Assembly (NCBI GenBank): GCA_028023455.1
Contig: JAQFVV010012397.1
Location: 1,359,501 to 1,423,500 of the forward strand
Length of the DNA: 64,000 bases
Source: Epiperipatus broadwayi
Taxonomy: Eukaryota > Onychophora > Udeonychophora > Euonychophora > Peripatidae
Reading direction: 5' to 3'
Notes under the pieces: generated by a model
The model's input: only the letters and a program-made list of their open reading frames with translations
What the model was told of the DNA's origin: nothing
The model's database searches: none
Shown here: in pieces, positions 24,701 to 37,971 of the stretch
Numbering within the stretch: the first letter of the stretch is position 1
Layout: each line of letters starts with the position of its first letter
Made by a program: the position numbers and the translations under genes

Positions 24701-26320
24701 TCTTCCTTAATCCTATGCATCTGTTTTCGCTATCTTTATTTCATGCAACTGCATCATTTAGTAAGATATTTTAAAAGAAATGATGAATAATTTAGAACTA
24801 AGGTTGTGCTATCGTTTTTTATATAAGATTAGTTTAGTTGCTTATAAGGAGCAGAATGTTATAACTTAAAATTGAAGATCCAAAGTGTCCTAGGAAAAGA
24901 AAAGAATCATAAAATATATTTTGAATTTTATTTCGGAAATGAAATATAAAATTTTTAAAATAGGGTATCTAAACAAAGATATTTTTTTTAAAGTGATAAT
25001 AATTTTAAATGCTTTAGTATTTTTTTTTTTTAAGAGAAAATAAATATTGCATATTTTAAAATACAATAGTACAAAGTAAATTATGTAAACAATATGCATA
25101 GTATATTTTTTTTTATTGATTAACAGACATGTATTGATGATTACACTTACATCATACTAAAGTAGGGCTTAAAGAAGAATATATTATGATTAGTAAACAT
25201 TGTGTGATAAATACTAAAATCTAGTACTGAATTTTTGGATAATATTTTGTGTAATATCTTTGACTTTGCAAGATGAATTTTTTTTTTAATATTTTGAGAA
25301 ATCCATACTCATTATAAAATTTTGTTTTCTATAGAATGTTTGTTCTAAATATGAATTTTTTTTTTTAAAATAAGATAGTTTAATAATATTAAGGATAAAA
25401 TGCTGTTGCTAATAAAGTAGATAAATTTATTTGTAATAAGTTAACCATGATGAGAAACCAAATAATAACATTTTTTTAATTTTGTCCTAAATCTAAATAA
25501 AGACATGATTGAAATATAAATTATTTTTTTTGTAACTCGTAAATCAAACTGTAAAGTAAAAAAAAAAAAAAGGGTTAAGGATATCCACTGCAAATAATGT
25601 AAATAAATTGTTTAGTTATTTATTGTTAGTAATAAACTTTGTTAAATTTTGTTATTTTAAAAAATTTTGTGTCAGAGTTGTTTATTTCTCCACATCGCTG
25701 CATGAGAACACGATATATGCATAATAACTGAAACAAATATATAATTTTGCACAAAAGATAAATAAAGAATTATTTTAAGAATTTTAAATATTTTATTGGT
25801 ATTCATTATAATTAAATAATTATAATCTTACATTATTTATTGGTCATAAATCAGTTATCACAATATTATGTTAAATTATATGCTATCAGTTGCCACACAT
25901 ATTTTGTTTGTCAGATTATTAAAATGCTACCACGTATTTATTATATCATTACATGAAGATATAAGATCATATTATATTATTTCATTATTTTATTATGGTA
26001 ATAAAATTATAGTAAAAAGAAAAGATACATAGAATGAGTTAAACAATGAAGAATATTATTATTGTTATTTATTATTATTAGTTTAAGTGTAGTAGATTAT
26101 GACATAAAATCCCTTCTCATATTTTACTACCGTATTTTAAATTAACTTAGAATAAACTTTATGAACTCAAGATTACTTTATTGAGCTAGATTATGATTAA
26201 ATAGAAGATTAAGATTTAATTATTAGTTTAATCTTAGTGAGTAGAAGTTATTAAAGTCGTAAGAATACTATGAGTTTGTTATTTGAAATAGTAATAAAAG
26301 GGGGGATAGTGTTCTTATGC

Positions 26321-26355
26321 CATTGAGGTAGTATCCTGTAGGATATTGCTCAATG
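26321..26355. repeat. Compact 16-bp hairpin with a let-7-like seed
   Basis: CATTGAGGTAGTATCC (26321-26336) pairs with GGATATTGCTCAATG (26341-26355) around TGTA, using two G-U pairs. The left arm contains TGAGGTAGTA, the seed region of let-7. The stem-loop is only 35 nt, too short for a pre-miRNA, and the bases after the seed do not match let-7. Confidence 0.5.
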
Positions 26356-26584
26356 TAATCTATCTTGTCACCTGTATTTTCACTTCAAGTCTCATGAAAA
26401 TATTAAATATTTATTTAATTCATTTTTTATAAATTGAACCTTATTCATATTTTAAATTTGAGCTAGTGAAACATTTTAATTTTAATACTGAATATTTTAG
26501 TTATTAACTATTAACTGAGATAGAACCCGTTTTATTTTATACCATATACTATTTGGAAGTGAAGATGCATAATTACAGGTTAGA

Positions 26585-26587
<3 letters not shown>

Positions 26588-26616
<29 letters not shown>

Positions 26617-26617
26617 A
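26588..26617. repeat. TA/TG compound microsatellite
   Basis: About nine TA and then eight TG dinucleotides in a row. Simple sequence only. Confidence 0.85.
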
Positions 26618-27739
26618 AACATTTTAGCCGGTCATATTATACATCAAAGAAAGTTTAAAATATGGATGCTCATATCTGCTTATTAATATATCAAAATATT
26701 TTATTCACTTTCCTCATCTTTCATTTCAAATTATTAAACTTAAGATTTCTTTTAATTTGGAAATATTCTCTTCTCTTCTTCACACAAATATATCATTTAC
26801 ATTAATATATAATCTTAATATTTTCCATTTTATTCATAATTTGACAATATATTATTACATATTTGGGAAGTAGTAAATTATCCACCTTTTGCTTCATTTT
26901 ATATTAATCATCTTTATAACTTGCAACGTTATTTTCATCTATAAATTTTATTATAATTGTCATAAACTTTTTTATTAATAATCAATTAATGTTTATTTTC
27001 AATAATTTTCATATTCTTCTTGTGAATTGAACTATATAACTCTTTTACATCAGGCAATAACTTTTCTAATTTTTATCTATTTAATAATATTAACAAATTC
27101 AAATGATAAAATAACTGTAAATTTTTTATATACCAATATATCCTGCAATAATTTACTATATATTTTGCAATTCTATACAAAAATACACCTCCAAAATTAA
27201 TTATCAATTGAAATTGAATATTTTTTATGTAATTATATTTCCAAACATTTTTGGATAAATTGTAATAACATAGATATAAATTCAGATATGTAATCTTATT
27301 AAACACTTTTCCCTATGTGTGCAGGTTCTAATACATTGTTAATAAATTCCATCTTTTGAAATTCCATATGAGACTTGAAATTAATTAATTAATTAATTTT
27401 TAACAATTAACATAAAATATTTATATAGAAAAATTGAATATGCACACATAAATGCATACATGAAAGTAAAACATAGCATTATATAAGTATATTTGCAATT
27501 GATAATAATAACAAAAGCAGTCTAGCAAAAATAAATTAATGAGATAACATTAATAAAGAAAATATGTAGTGCATTTATTTGTTTGACAACATGTAAAAGA
27601 TATAAATATTATATTAATATATTTGAATTTTGATTGTAAAATAAAATATCAGCAATTAATAAAATATTTTAAAATAAATTTATCTTATTATATACATTAA
27701 ATTTATACATAACAATAGGTAAAAGCTATATATTTGTGT

Positions 27740-28960
27740 TTCAACAACTCTTTGACCATACCCTCAAGCAGAGGGGTAGAATATTTCTGATAGATTAATT
27801 ATCAATCATATCTATGATCAGACCGAGACTACATGAATGTACAAATCTCGATCATTTTTCTTGATCGTGGCACCCTCCATAATTGCTGGTATTAGGCCAA
27901 TCCTCTGAAGGCAATTTATTTTTTCAAGATAAATCTTAGGCACCATTGGCTATATATATTTTATATAACTGGAATGTCCTGGATGAAAGGCAAAGTGGAA
28001 CACAGCACTCTGAAAATAACCCAGACTAACTCCAACACAATGATACAGAGGACCTAGCACCTAACTCAAGAACACTTATTAAACTTGCCCAATTTTTTTA
28101 AAGCATGAAGATGCAGGTAAAGGAAAGAGAACAGACCAAGTAATCTTTAGCAAATACTTTTTATTCTTATACACCTGTACACAAGTATGATAATATGTCC
28201 ATTACACATATATTTAACACCAAAAAAAAACAGGATAATAAAGAAAATAAAATGGTTTAGTAAGATCTAATTTAGAGTATACTTCTTCAATTATATAATT
28301 CTAACATTAGTAATCTCAATAGTCCTTTCTTCAGATTAGTTCATTTATATCTAATAATGTCTAGATATTTACTAATAAAGTTCAATATATTTAACTCTAG
28401 GTTTTAACTTGGATGTGATATTATATCTATTTGTACCCATTTTTGGATGATCATCTTTTCACAGTCCATGGGTTTCTAAGTTTGTGGTGCTCCTTTCATT
28501 CTTCATGGTTGCTAGCTTCAGTTCCTTGGTTCATTCTCCAGAAATTTAGAATAACAATAGGAGAAAATATAAATGGCAGAGTCCTACCTTATCGATGAGG
28601 CATTGACTGCAGGAGAGAGAGATTTATGGTGATGAAACCCAGGGAATGAAGCCCAGACAGGTACTCCTGTGTTTTTTTTAACAGCATGGTGTTACTTAGT
28701 TGATTATTAAATCATACTTTCTTATCGAGCTGCAGTTTTCTGCTTTTTGGTCTCCTCTCAGACTGTCAATGATTGAACTTCAAAAATAGCTCTGCTAAAC
28801 TCAAACTCTAGACAACTGCATGACACACTCCAGGCAATTGTTCTCAGAGGATTAACAAATTTTTACTCTCCCTTAACTTAAATACACAAAAAAATTAACA
28901 ATCTAAATTATCAAAACTGCCATTTTATAGACTCCCCTCACTTCTATCGTTCACTTTTAT
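27740..28960 (-). mobile_element. Less A+T-rich block, possible minus-strand LTR-element remnant
   Basis: Base composition shifts from the A+T-rich flanks to a mixed sequence. On the minus strand an AATAAAAAG signal near 28165 is followed by a mixed 3' region, and further on by CCAGCA then ATGGAGGGTGCCACGATC near 27880. That would suit an LTR end followed by a primer-binding site. I could not find matching second ends or coding domains, so the assignment is tentative. It could instead be the 5' part of the neighbouring LINE. Confidence 0.25.
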
Positions 28961-29299
28961 CCACTTTTGTTTTTTTGCATTTCTGCCCATGAGATACTTT
29001 GCAAAGATTACTTATCATTAATTATTTTATTGTCTATTTCTAATTTGAATTATACTTTATTAACATTTTTTTCAATCACTATTTTTTTTTCAATTTACAT
29101 TATATTTTGACATTATATCCTATTTCTTTTTCTTTCTACAACATTTATTTTTTCTTAGAATTCTATTATTAAAGATAAAAAGAAGAGAGCTGGTTCTGAA
29201 TCTTAATTTAAAACCTAAATCAGATTTTCTTTCCCCATTCTTGCACCTCATTTAGAATTATACTTACAAAAGGTGTATCCCCCTTATCTATTCCAGATT

Positions 29300-30159
29300 C
29301 ATATAAATTTAATGAATCCCCCCTTATTATTAGCCTGTGAGGAGTATCTCCACAGTGCTTTCACTGCTCCAAAAGAGGACATATCATGAAAACATGTCCA
29401 GATCACTTATGCCATCAGTGTGGTCTGATCAATAGTCATGAAGAGATGCCTCCATTTAGAGCATCCTCTATAGCAATCCCTGGGGGAACTTCTATTTATC
29501 GTGAAGGCATGCATCACAGTAATCCATGTACAGGTTTTTTGAAATTTCAACACAAATCTGAATTCATGAAAGACAAAACTACATCATCCAATCAAATTAA
29601 TGCCTGTGCTGGAGAGCAGATGGTTGACTGCCCTGCTGATGTTGAGTTTGAAAATAGCCTTATGAATTCACCAACTGAATTTCAAACTATCAATGCCACT
29701 CTTACCTCTTCCTCCTTCCCACAAATGCAAGAATAGAGCGGGAAAGGGTAAATTGATGTCCCCTCAGTCCAAGTCCTCCTCTTTCAAAGTCTGTATGTTT
29801 ACAAAGGATCTTGTTATTCTCCAAGACTATCCTCAGGTTATCGTTACTCCTGGGGCAAAAAACCCAAACATGTAGATCCATCTCCATCAGAAGCTTTGCT
29901 TGGTCTGAGTGTGACTAATACTCATGTACAGCCAATATTCATAACTTCAGAGAAAGATTATGATTCTGAATAGACATTGCAAATAGAAGAATTCAGTTCA
30001 AACTCTACCCTTGTTGATGGTGAATCCTTCCATAACCTATATAATGATATCTCCCATCCTAAGAATGATCCAATCCCCTGTAGCCAAACCCATATGGAAG
30101 TGGCTGCTTTGGCCTGCAGTCATTTAAATGAAGCAGATAATGATCAACATATCAGTTAA
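29300..30159 (+). pseudogene. LINE ORF1 remnant with CCHC zinc knuckle
   Basis: At 29356-29397 the frame reads CFHCSKRGHIMKTC, a perfect C-x2-C-x4-H-x4-C knuckle, followed by a second Cys pair (CHQC). This is the nucleic-acid-binding region typical of LINE ORF1 proteins. An in-frame TGA lies just upstream (about 29338) and a TAG at 29734. Reading then has to shift frames to continue to the TAA at 30157-30159. The end overlaps the first codons of ORF2. The N-terminal part is not recognisable. Confidence 0.8.
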
Positions 30160-31410
30160 CATCCAGGGATTGAACTCACTTGACATTGGTTCCATTGTCA
30201 CAGTGTGGATAGCCCGGACATTTTATGTCTTAGTGAAATAAAACTGCAACTGCAGTCAGATCCCCAGATAATAAATATGATCCACTACTCCTTTTCCTTT
30301 ACAGCTGCTGGAGGGATGGTGATCATAATAAAAATTCACAGATTACATTATTCAAAATTTTATTCATTAATTCTAATTGCCTGATCATGATTATTCAATA
30401 CCAAAGAAGCTATTTTAATCTAGTTAATGTATACTTAGCCAAATCACCGAACATTGTCACCAATGTGATTAACTCAATTAATTCAACTCAGAGGACAAGC
30501 CCATTTGAAACCATTATCATTGAAGATTTTAATCATACATACCAATCCTTTCAATAAAGGACACATAAATCAGCCTCTGTGTAGTGGTAGAAATTTCTTC
30601 ACCGATGATGCTTTCCTCATTCTATACTAAATCATGCCATTCCTTGATTGACCTCCTTTTTCCCCTTTCCTTATCTTCACAAATTGAAGCTCATTTATGG
30701 CCCATAACATTCTCTGACCATTATATGCTTGAGGTTAAATTCATTCCTAGAGATGTCTTCCAACAAATGGTTAAAATTCCACATATGCTAATAAAGTCTA
30801 ATGCCACAATATAACTAATATCAGAAGCTTACATCATCTTCCACAGAACAAAACTATTAACCCTTCCTGCTGAAGGAGCTTGAAAGACCTTCACAAAGAA
30901 ACTAAGCAAGTTAATCAATTACTGCACTGCCAAAACTAAAGGTCCAGTCTGCCTACTAAATGAACTGAACACCATTGCTTATGAACTTAAAAACTTACCA
31001 TGAGAAGTGCAAAATATTCCAAACATATTGACCTTAAAATCTAAATACAAGTCGATACAAAGGGTCATTGCTGAGTACCTCTCTATCAAGAGAGCTAGAT
31101 AATAGTTTCATCACCAACATTTCTGGACCTGAGGCTACCTCAGATGGGCCCTTGGGTCTGATAGAAGGTCTAAGGCCCTGTGGTTTATTGAGATACAGGG
31201 CAATGCTACTTGGGTTATTTCATGCTCTCCAGGGTTCAGGAATTTTATGCCAGCAAATTCCAGCCACTTGGCATGTCACATTCCTGCAAAACATTCATTT
31301 CTGGGGATTCTGATCAACATAAAATTACTGAAGACAGAATCCTTTTAAAAGATTAAATCTTTCCCTGATAAAATGTATCCTGAACTGCATGGAATTCCCA
31401 AATTCCTGTT

Positions 31411-32023
31411 GGTCCATTTATGGTCCTTCACAGTTCCTATTATCAAAAAAAATGATTGACTACTTGGCTGGTGGCTAATTCAAAAACCTGAGGGACCATG
31501 TAATCTAGACTACCTATGGCCAATCTCTATGGTTCCTCTACTGATAAAAACCATTGAAGGCCTCATAAAAGAGGATATCCAGAGTAACATCACTGGAAAA
31601 TTATCTACCTATCAGTTTGTGAAGAGGTGTTGGTCCACTTGCTGGTGGATAATTCAAAAACCTGAGGGACCATGTAATCTAGACTACCTATGGCCTATCT
31701 CTATGGTTCCTCTACTGATAAAAACCATTGAAGGCCTCATAAAAGAGGATATCCAGAGTAAACATCACCGGAAAATTATCTACCTATCAGTTTGTGAAGA
31801 GGTGTTGGTCCATTTATGGTCCTTCACAGTTCCTATTATCAAAAAAATGATTGATTACTTGGCTGGTGGCTAATTAAAAAACCTGAGGGACCATGTAATC
31901 TAGACTACCTATGGCCAATCTCTATGATTCCTCTACTGATAAAAACCATTGAAGGCCTCATAAAAGAGGATATCCAGAGTAACATCACTGGAAAATTATC
32001 TACCTATCAGTTTGTGAAGAGGG
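31411..32023 (+). repeat. Tandem triplication inside the RT domain
   Basis: Units start with GGTCCA at 31411, 31632 and 31807. They are 221, 175 and about 217 bp long and nearly identical. The middle unit lacks about 47 bp (the TTTATGGTCCTTCACAG stretch) present in the other two. Each carries the same CTGAGGGACCATGTAATC block and the same RT residues. Such a repeat destroys the polymerase fold and must have arisen after, or at, insertion. Confidence 0.92.
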
Positions 32024-32316
32024 GGAGCTCTACCACTGATGCTGTCAGTCGATTCTGGAGTCTTCAACTGTGTCAGGATTGGCATGCTGCTTGGTGTTCT
32101 GGAGGGACTCCATGTGCCTACATTGAGATGATTGAGAACATCTCTCCAAAATTGAGAAGTATTCCTCTCACTGAATGGAAGAGTCACTCCAGGCTTTTGG
32201 TCCTGTGTGTCTACTCTCAGGGTTCCCCACTAAATACACTTCTCTTTGCGGTCCATGTGAATCCATTGCTGTTGCACATCGAATCTATTCTTCCTGGAAA
32301 TAGACATTCCTTTGCT

Positions 32317-32334
32317 GAGAGAGAGAGAGAGAGA
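32317..32334. repeat. GA microsatellite within the LINE
   Basis: Nine GA repeats just before the YMDD region. The tract probably expanded after insertion and adds a frameshift. Confidence 0.8.
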
Positions 32335-32472
32335 GCATACACCACATTTCTTATATGGATGATGTGGTGGTGTTTCTCTCATCTTGGGATGAGTTCACTA
32401 GCCTCTAGAAACTCTTAAATCAGTTCACTTGCAAATTTGGTCTGAGGGTCAATGGAGCGAAATTGGCAATGT

Positions 32473-32582
32473 GGTCAATCTTGACAGGGAAGCAAATCTT
32501 TGGTACATTTAAAACTCCCCCACAGATGGTCAATCTTGACAGGGAAGCAAATCTCTGGTACATTTAAAACTCTCCCACAGAA
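32473..32582 (+). repeat. 55-bp tandem duplication in LINE ORF2
   Basis: GGTCAATCTTGACAGGGAAG begins at 32473 and again at 32528, and the two 55-bp copies differ at only a few positions. It is a second, independent local duplication in the same element. Confidence 0.92.
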
Positions 32583-34390
32583 GTTTCTGGTTTTCCATTT
32601 TGACTCCCCTTCCCCCAGCTGCTATGAGAAAAAAACTTGAAGATTCCTTACTTAGAAAAATTGAAAAGATGGTAAATTCTTTTTCTAAAATCTACATCTC
32701 CCTTTTGGGAAAGGTTGCACTCCTTAATATAGTTGTATTACCTAAAATAACCTATTATCTAGCTGGCTTTTCTCCAACAATTGATTTTATCAAGAAGGTT
32801 GAATCACTATGCAGAAAGTTATGCTGGGGGGGGGGGCAGAACCCCTGCCATCAGCCTCAATCTATTGCAAAAACCAAGATCCCTTAACAGATTAGGGCTA
32901 CACTTTATTAAAGTATTACTTATCCAGAGAGCATACAATGTCTTGTAAAGATTTTCAAAGATAATGTTAATACAGAAAGTCCACTCCCCTTAGAAAAAAT
33001 AATTGATCACTTCCTCCTCAGGAAGAGAAATATTTGGCTGCTACAACAAATAACAATTGTGGTCAATAATATTAAAACCTCAAGCTCCATGTTTAATGAA
33101 AAATTTATCTTACTGGAATTCATACCAGTTGATTCATCCCCACAAATCTAAAATAAAGAATCTTCCAGTAGGAGTCCCTTAATTTGTGAGGCTGACCAAG
33201 TTCCTGAAACTTTAACCAAAATTTGTTGACTTCTTGGTTAAGGTCAACCTTGGAGCTGTGCAGAGGACACAATATTGTTACCATCTGCCCCCTTTGTAGA
33301 AGATATGATGTGTCCATTATACATATTCTACATCAAGGTGAGTCATGGATGCATCTACAGAACATAATTCTTCAAAAAATTATGACCCTTGACTCATCTA
33401 ATGTTCACCTAAGTGAAGCTCTCAGAAAGGGACTCTTTGGAGAGATCAGATTAGCCACATTTACAAATATTGTCATCTGGAAGTTAAGATGTTGAGTATT
33501 ATTTAATAGAGAATCAGTCAGTGTTATAAAAGACCTTCTTCTGAAGTTGCTGTGTAAAATTAAGGAAAGTTATACTTGCTTGCCTAATCTTGCTGATCAA
33601 ACTTGGAGCCAATTGAAGCTTTAACAATAATAAAGTGCTTCCTGTATTATCCTACTCTCTGACACACTAACCTGAACTTGTCATGGAATTGCACAATATT
33701 AAGAACCCATTTTATAAGCAAATTGTCATTCCCCATATATTACATTTAATCTACTGCCATCACTGATTAATTGGACTTACTATTCTCTTTATTTCTGGTT
33801 TTATGGAATTTTGATGTATTCAACCTTATGACCCCTACCTCATAATTGTTGAGGTAATTTTGGTTAAAGGATGTTCATTTTCACTGATACCCCCATAATA
33901 GATAATTAGTTATTCATTATTTATGTTATAGTTTAGATTTACATGGTTTACACTGTAAATTAATATAGCCTTTGCTAGCTATATAATACGCAATATTATT
34001 TATAGAAATTTGACAATCATTATATATCCAGTTTTATTATTTTTATCCTTTGAGTTGAATATGTTATAGCCTGACTTGTCTAGTAATCATAACTCTAGAC
34101 AGTCCAAACCAAGTACACTCATTAGTGATCTATAACTTAATCTTCTTGTACTTCAAGCCATCTCAAGTTTACATACTTTATAATCTTGACAAGTTAATTT
34201 CTATAGCACCATGTTATTCAATTCTATTAACAAAGCATTGTTTATATAATGTGTTCTACTCATTGTAAGTTATACCAATGCCTAATATAAGCTTTGTAAT
34301 TATCTGATTTAGATCATGAATGCTGTATAACCCCTGATATTTGACTTACTGTGCAAATAAAGTTTATTTTGGAATAATAATAATAAAATT

Positions 34391-37300
34391 CTATTTATTT
34401 TCTTCTCTTGTTCTTATCATCTACTTGCTACTTTAATTTATATTATTATATTTTTAAGTATAAATATTACTTACGCTTTATTTCTTAAATTCTTTTTTCA
34501 TTTTTTTTTTTTCATTTCAACTATAAACAAGTTCATGTAACGCATATATTTATATATGTGTGTTACTGTGTATATATATTAGAGTGTTATGATACATATA
34601 AATATTTTTCCTCATGAAAAGCAATTTACTAAATGTGGTTTTACTATCAGTTTCCAGTTTTGTTTTTTTTTTTTTTTGTTTTTTTAAAAAAATCTCAAGA
34701 TGATATATAAAAAATTTATTTTTTTTAATTTAAAAAATCAAGGAACCTGAAAGTCATCATCCATAAATTGACATCAAAAATTGTTTCTAGACATCTATAT
34801 AGCTATTTGCTATGTCATATTATTTCTCTCATAATTAACTTCCTATAGCATTTCCCTTTTAAAAAAATATCTAAAGTCCCCCCCCCCATCATCTTTTCAA
34901 AATTACCTCTTTTAATATTTCTCTCCTTTTTTTTAAATAACAATTTCTTTTTCTCTTCAACTTCATTACTTTTTTATTTTTCCAACATTTTTTTTTCTTT
35001 TCTATACTATAAATTCCTAAAGTGTTTATTTTTTTTAATTGCACATATTTCTGCTTCAATGAGAACCATACTTTAAATTAAGCATTTACTAGTCATTTTC
35101 TCACTTCTCATCAGTCCACAAAGTAAACTTCTTTTGTTTAATTCTGCTTTTACTTTATCACATTCTTTATCAATACCTTTTCAGGTAACTAAATAGTTAA
35201 AGAACACATATCACCCTATTAATTCTTTTTAACTTATCTATATCTCAATTCTTGACATTAATGAAAGTTTTGAGTAATGAACACGTGATCCTCTACTGTT
35301 TTCTTTATTTTTTGTCATGAAGAATATCCTTTGATCAGAAACTAATGGTGGAAAGACTAATATAATTTTCAGCACAAGCTTTTTTTTACTCATAGTAATA
35401 TTTTTTTAGGTTTTTTTTTTTTTAAAAAAATACTATAATTAATTTACTAAGATTTTGTTTAAGTTTTTATTTTTAGTAATAATTTCTATTCACATTGTCA
35501 TTTAATTGCTTAGTGTGGAAATAGGTGTCACTACATACTTCTGCATATTGAAGAATCAAGTACTTATTTTACAAGTTTAATACCTGAATAGATGAAATAT
35601 TTAAAATGCTCAATTTGATCTATCACTTTATTTTCTATTTTTATTTTACATCTTACTTTATTTCAATTATAAATATTTTTTAAATTTATTAAATACATTC
35701 TCAATAATGCTTCCTTTTTTAATGTCTTTTTGACATTTTCAAAAATTATTTTTTGTCAGTTAATGTTTAAATTTCTTTTTAAGGTTAAAAAATTTAGTGA
35801 AAAAAAATTATTACTGATTAATGATCGAATATATAACCAAATAAAATAAATAACAGTGAAAAAGTCTATGTAGCAATAAATATTGTATTTAACTCAAAAA
35901 GGCTTCTTTCAGTAATATTTTATTCTTCTTCTGACTATAATATGTCTATATTACGAATGTTAATACAGCATTATGTGTAATGACATCTGGATTTTATTTC
36001 CAAAATTACAAATTATGCATTTACAACATATCAAGCCAAAAGTAATGTTGCTTTTTTTCTATGTAAAAAATATAATAAATTTAATTTATTTTCATTTTAT
36101 GAAAATATTAATAAAATATAAGTGATACTCTAAACAGTTTACAATTAGCAATGGGGATTTAAATCCTGGAGTAGCTTCAAATAACGTTATAGACATAGCT
36201 AATAACAAGGTCATGTAAGCAGAAAGTATTATTAAAATATAAAGAAAGTGAAAAATAGAAAGTTAAAATAAAACCAGTTGATATTCGTATATTTCAAGTA
36301 TTATTTTTCTAATCTTTTAACTCAATCTTGATTATTTTAAGCATTTTTTTAAAATCATAAAATAAAAAGTTGCTCACACAGATGCTAAGAACAACAGAGA
36401 TAATAGTCTTTGCATATTTGAAATAAATGGAATATGTCTTCTGAGCACTTTTTTCAGAAAATACATATAAGATCAAAGTTAAACTTAAATTAATAGATGA
36501 ATTAGATCTGCATGCTTAAAAGTAAACCTGTAAAGAAAATTCTGCAACATAAGCTAATGCACTTAAAAAGTTAATTGGAGCTGTAAGTCATAAAGAAATG
36601 ACATATGACCATTTTTATTTCCGCTCTGATAAGAATGAAATTGTTTGGAACAGATTACAATAATCATCTCCACAAAGAGAATAACAAGTTGTGTTGTTTA
36701 ATAGTAAGTCAAATGAAAATTCCTAATGTTGATTTGACAATTAAGTTTTGTAACTTTTATCAAACACAGCCAATGCTTGTGTCAAGCAAGTAGATTGTTT
36801 TATGAATATCATTGATGATTTGACTTTTGCAAAAGATATAATTGCAGATAAAATTGCTTAATTATATCATTGATTTTTCTTAAGTAAAAATTAAATAGAA
36901 TACCCAGAAATAATAATAGTGGAATCACAAAATTGATAAAAGAAGTTAGTTCATACAATAATTTGCTGAATTGTTAATGAAAACCTTTGTTAAACTTAAA
37001 GTTAATTTATATATCAGAAAATAAATGGAATGTTCATAGATATCTCCATGTCATCAGCAAAGGAAATAAGATGATATGTTGAAAATAATAAATCATTCAT
37101 AAGGAATCAGTCAATACTAATTACTCAAGTACGCCTGATTTGAGCTGCTTCCCTTTCAAAATAATGAACAAGTCCCATACATGTAAAGCAATCTGTTCTC
37201 TCCTGTAAAATCCTAAAGATTTTGTATATTATATAGTTTCAGAGACATAATGCATTGCTTATTCTCATGTACATATTCCAAAAGATGTTATTTCTAAATA

Positions 37301-37754
37301 ATACATTGAAGATATGTTAATTGTTCGTATTGTAAATAAATGATTGAAATTGTATGTTCTTCTTAATTATCAAACAGTTTGCTGCTAAAATGTAAGCACA
37401 TTCTCAGTCATGGATAATTCCAATTGGTCACCATATTTTATATTTTATGCATTCATCACACTAGCACAATATATGTAAATATCTTGAAATTGGCATATTG
37501 AATCTGCACAAGCTATACACCCCTCAAGATAAATAAGTCAGAATAAGTAAATTTGTATAATGGGATTTCATAAGAAGAAATCCAAAGCTTTGTAAATAAA
37601 TAAGGTAACAGCATGAAATACTTCTGTAATATATATCTGCATTTTTCTTGATATTAAATTTATATATAAACATAAATCCTGTGTTCAAATTTTCCTTTAG
37701 TTAATAGTTTATTATTAATAAATATAACTCTAATGAATGTAACTCCTGGGCTAC
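34391..37754. other. A+T-rich non-coding DNA
   Basis: Long poly-T, poly-A and poly-C runs occur (for example C8 near 34880). An open frame of 62 codons at 36605-36793 lacks any supporting context. No element ends recognised. Confidence 0.5.
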
Positions 37755-37971
37755 TCTAAGTCATGATCATCATCATAATTTTTGATCCCATGTTCTATAG
37801 CTGTGTCCAGGCCTGGAATTAAAATAATTATGCTGTATCATCAGGACTGTTGTTCATAGGGTCAGAGACTTGAAGAATAGGCAAACAGATTTGAATCCTG
37901 GATTGCTCCTGACCTGTGTATCTTGAGCATGATCAGATTTGAGGTACTTTTGCTTGGACTTTTAGTCTTGT
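37755..37971. repeat. Dispersed repeat family 3, copy 1
   Basis: It begins with an ATC-rich tract, then has a CCTGG block, GATTTGAATCCTGGATTGC, TCCTGACCTGTGTATCTTG, and GGTACTTTTGCT. The same blocks in the same order occur at 53433-53644. Read on the other strand it ends in GAT triplets, a tail style found on SINEs and LINEs; the TTTGAATCC word resembles a B box. Confidence 0.7.

Larger units (their letters stand above)
20688..27739. other. A+T-rich intronic DNA, no gene seen
   Basis: Only simple repeats and short duplications are recognisable over 7 kb (listed separately). A cluster of CACGTG (about 22122), TTACGTCATC (about 22473) and GGCCAATAAGAA (about 22557) looks promoter-like, but no exon follows convincingly. 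Open frames at 23130-23336, 24890-25099 and 27073-27306 are Lys/Phe/Ile/Tyr-rich chance frames. Confidence 0.5.
30140..33500 (+). pseudogene. LINE ORF2 remnant: endonuclease and reverse transcriptase
   Basis: An ATG at 30140 opens MINISVNIQGLNSLDIGS, the start of an AP-endonuclease domain. After a frameshift near 30197 come PDILCLSEIK, a DFNHT box (about 30525) and the SLIDLL...SDHY end (about 30640-30725). The reverse transcriptase shows LDYLWPISM (from 31507), TYQFVKRGSSTTDAV (about 32002) and the catalytic YMDD at 32352-32363. Further on are the LLGKVALLN block (32706) and a CPLC motif (33286-33297). The reading frame is interrupted many times, so no active protein can be made. Confidence 0.85.
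29200..34390 (+). mobile_element. Decayed non-LTR retrotransposon (L1/Tx1-like, tentative)
   Basis: The order is zinc-knuckle ORF1, AP-type endonuclease, reverse transcriptase with YMDD, and a Cys-rich C-terminal region, followed by a non-coding tail with AATAAA (about 34346) and a run of ATA/AAT triplets (about 34370-34387). This is the architecture of a two-ORF LINE. The C-terminal IYISLLGKVALLNIVVLPK motif resembles L1/Tx1-type elements; clade is my inference. Several stops and frameshifts, a triplication at 31411 and a duplication at 32473 show it is dead. The 5' boundary is approximate and no target duplication was found. Confidence 0.85.

Noticed and set aside
26321-26355. Hairpin with the let-7 seed TGAGGTAGTA
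   Set aside because: The stem-loop is only about 35 nt, the sequence after the seed does not match let-7, and no longer precursor-like fold was seen. Probably coincidence.
31924-32418. 164-codon frame as an intact gene
   Set aside because: It covers LINE RT sequence but runs out of the RT frame; YMDD lies in a different frame, so it is a broken-element artefact.
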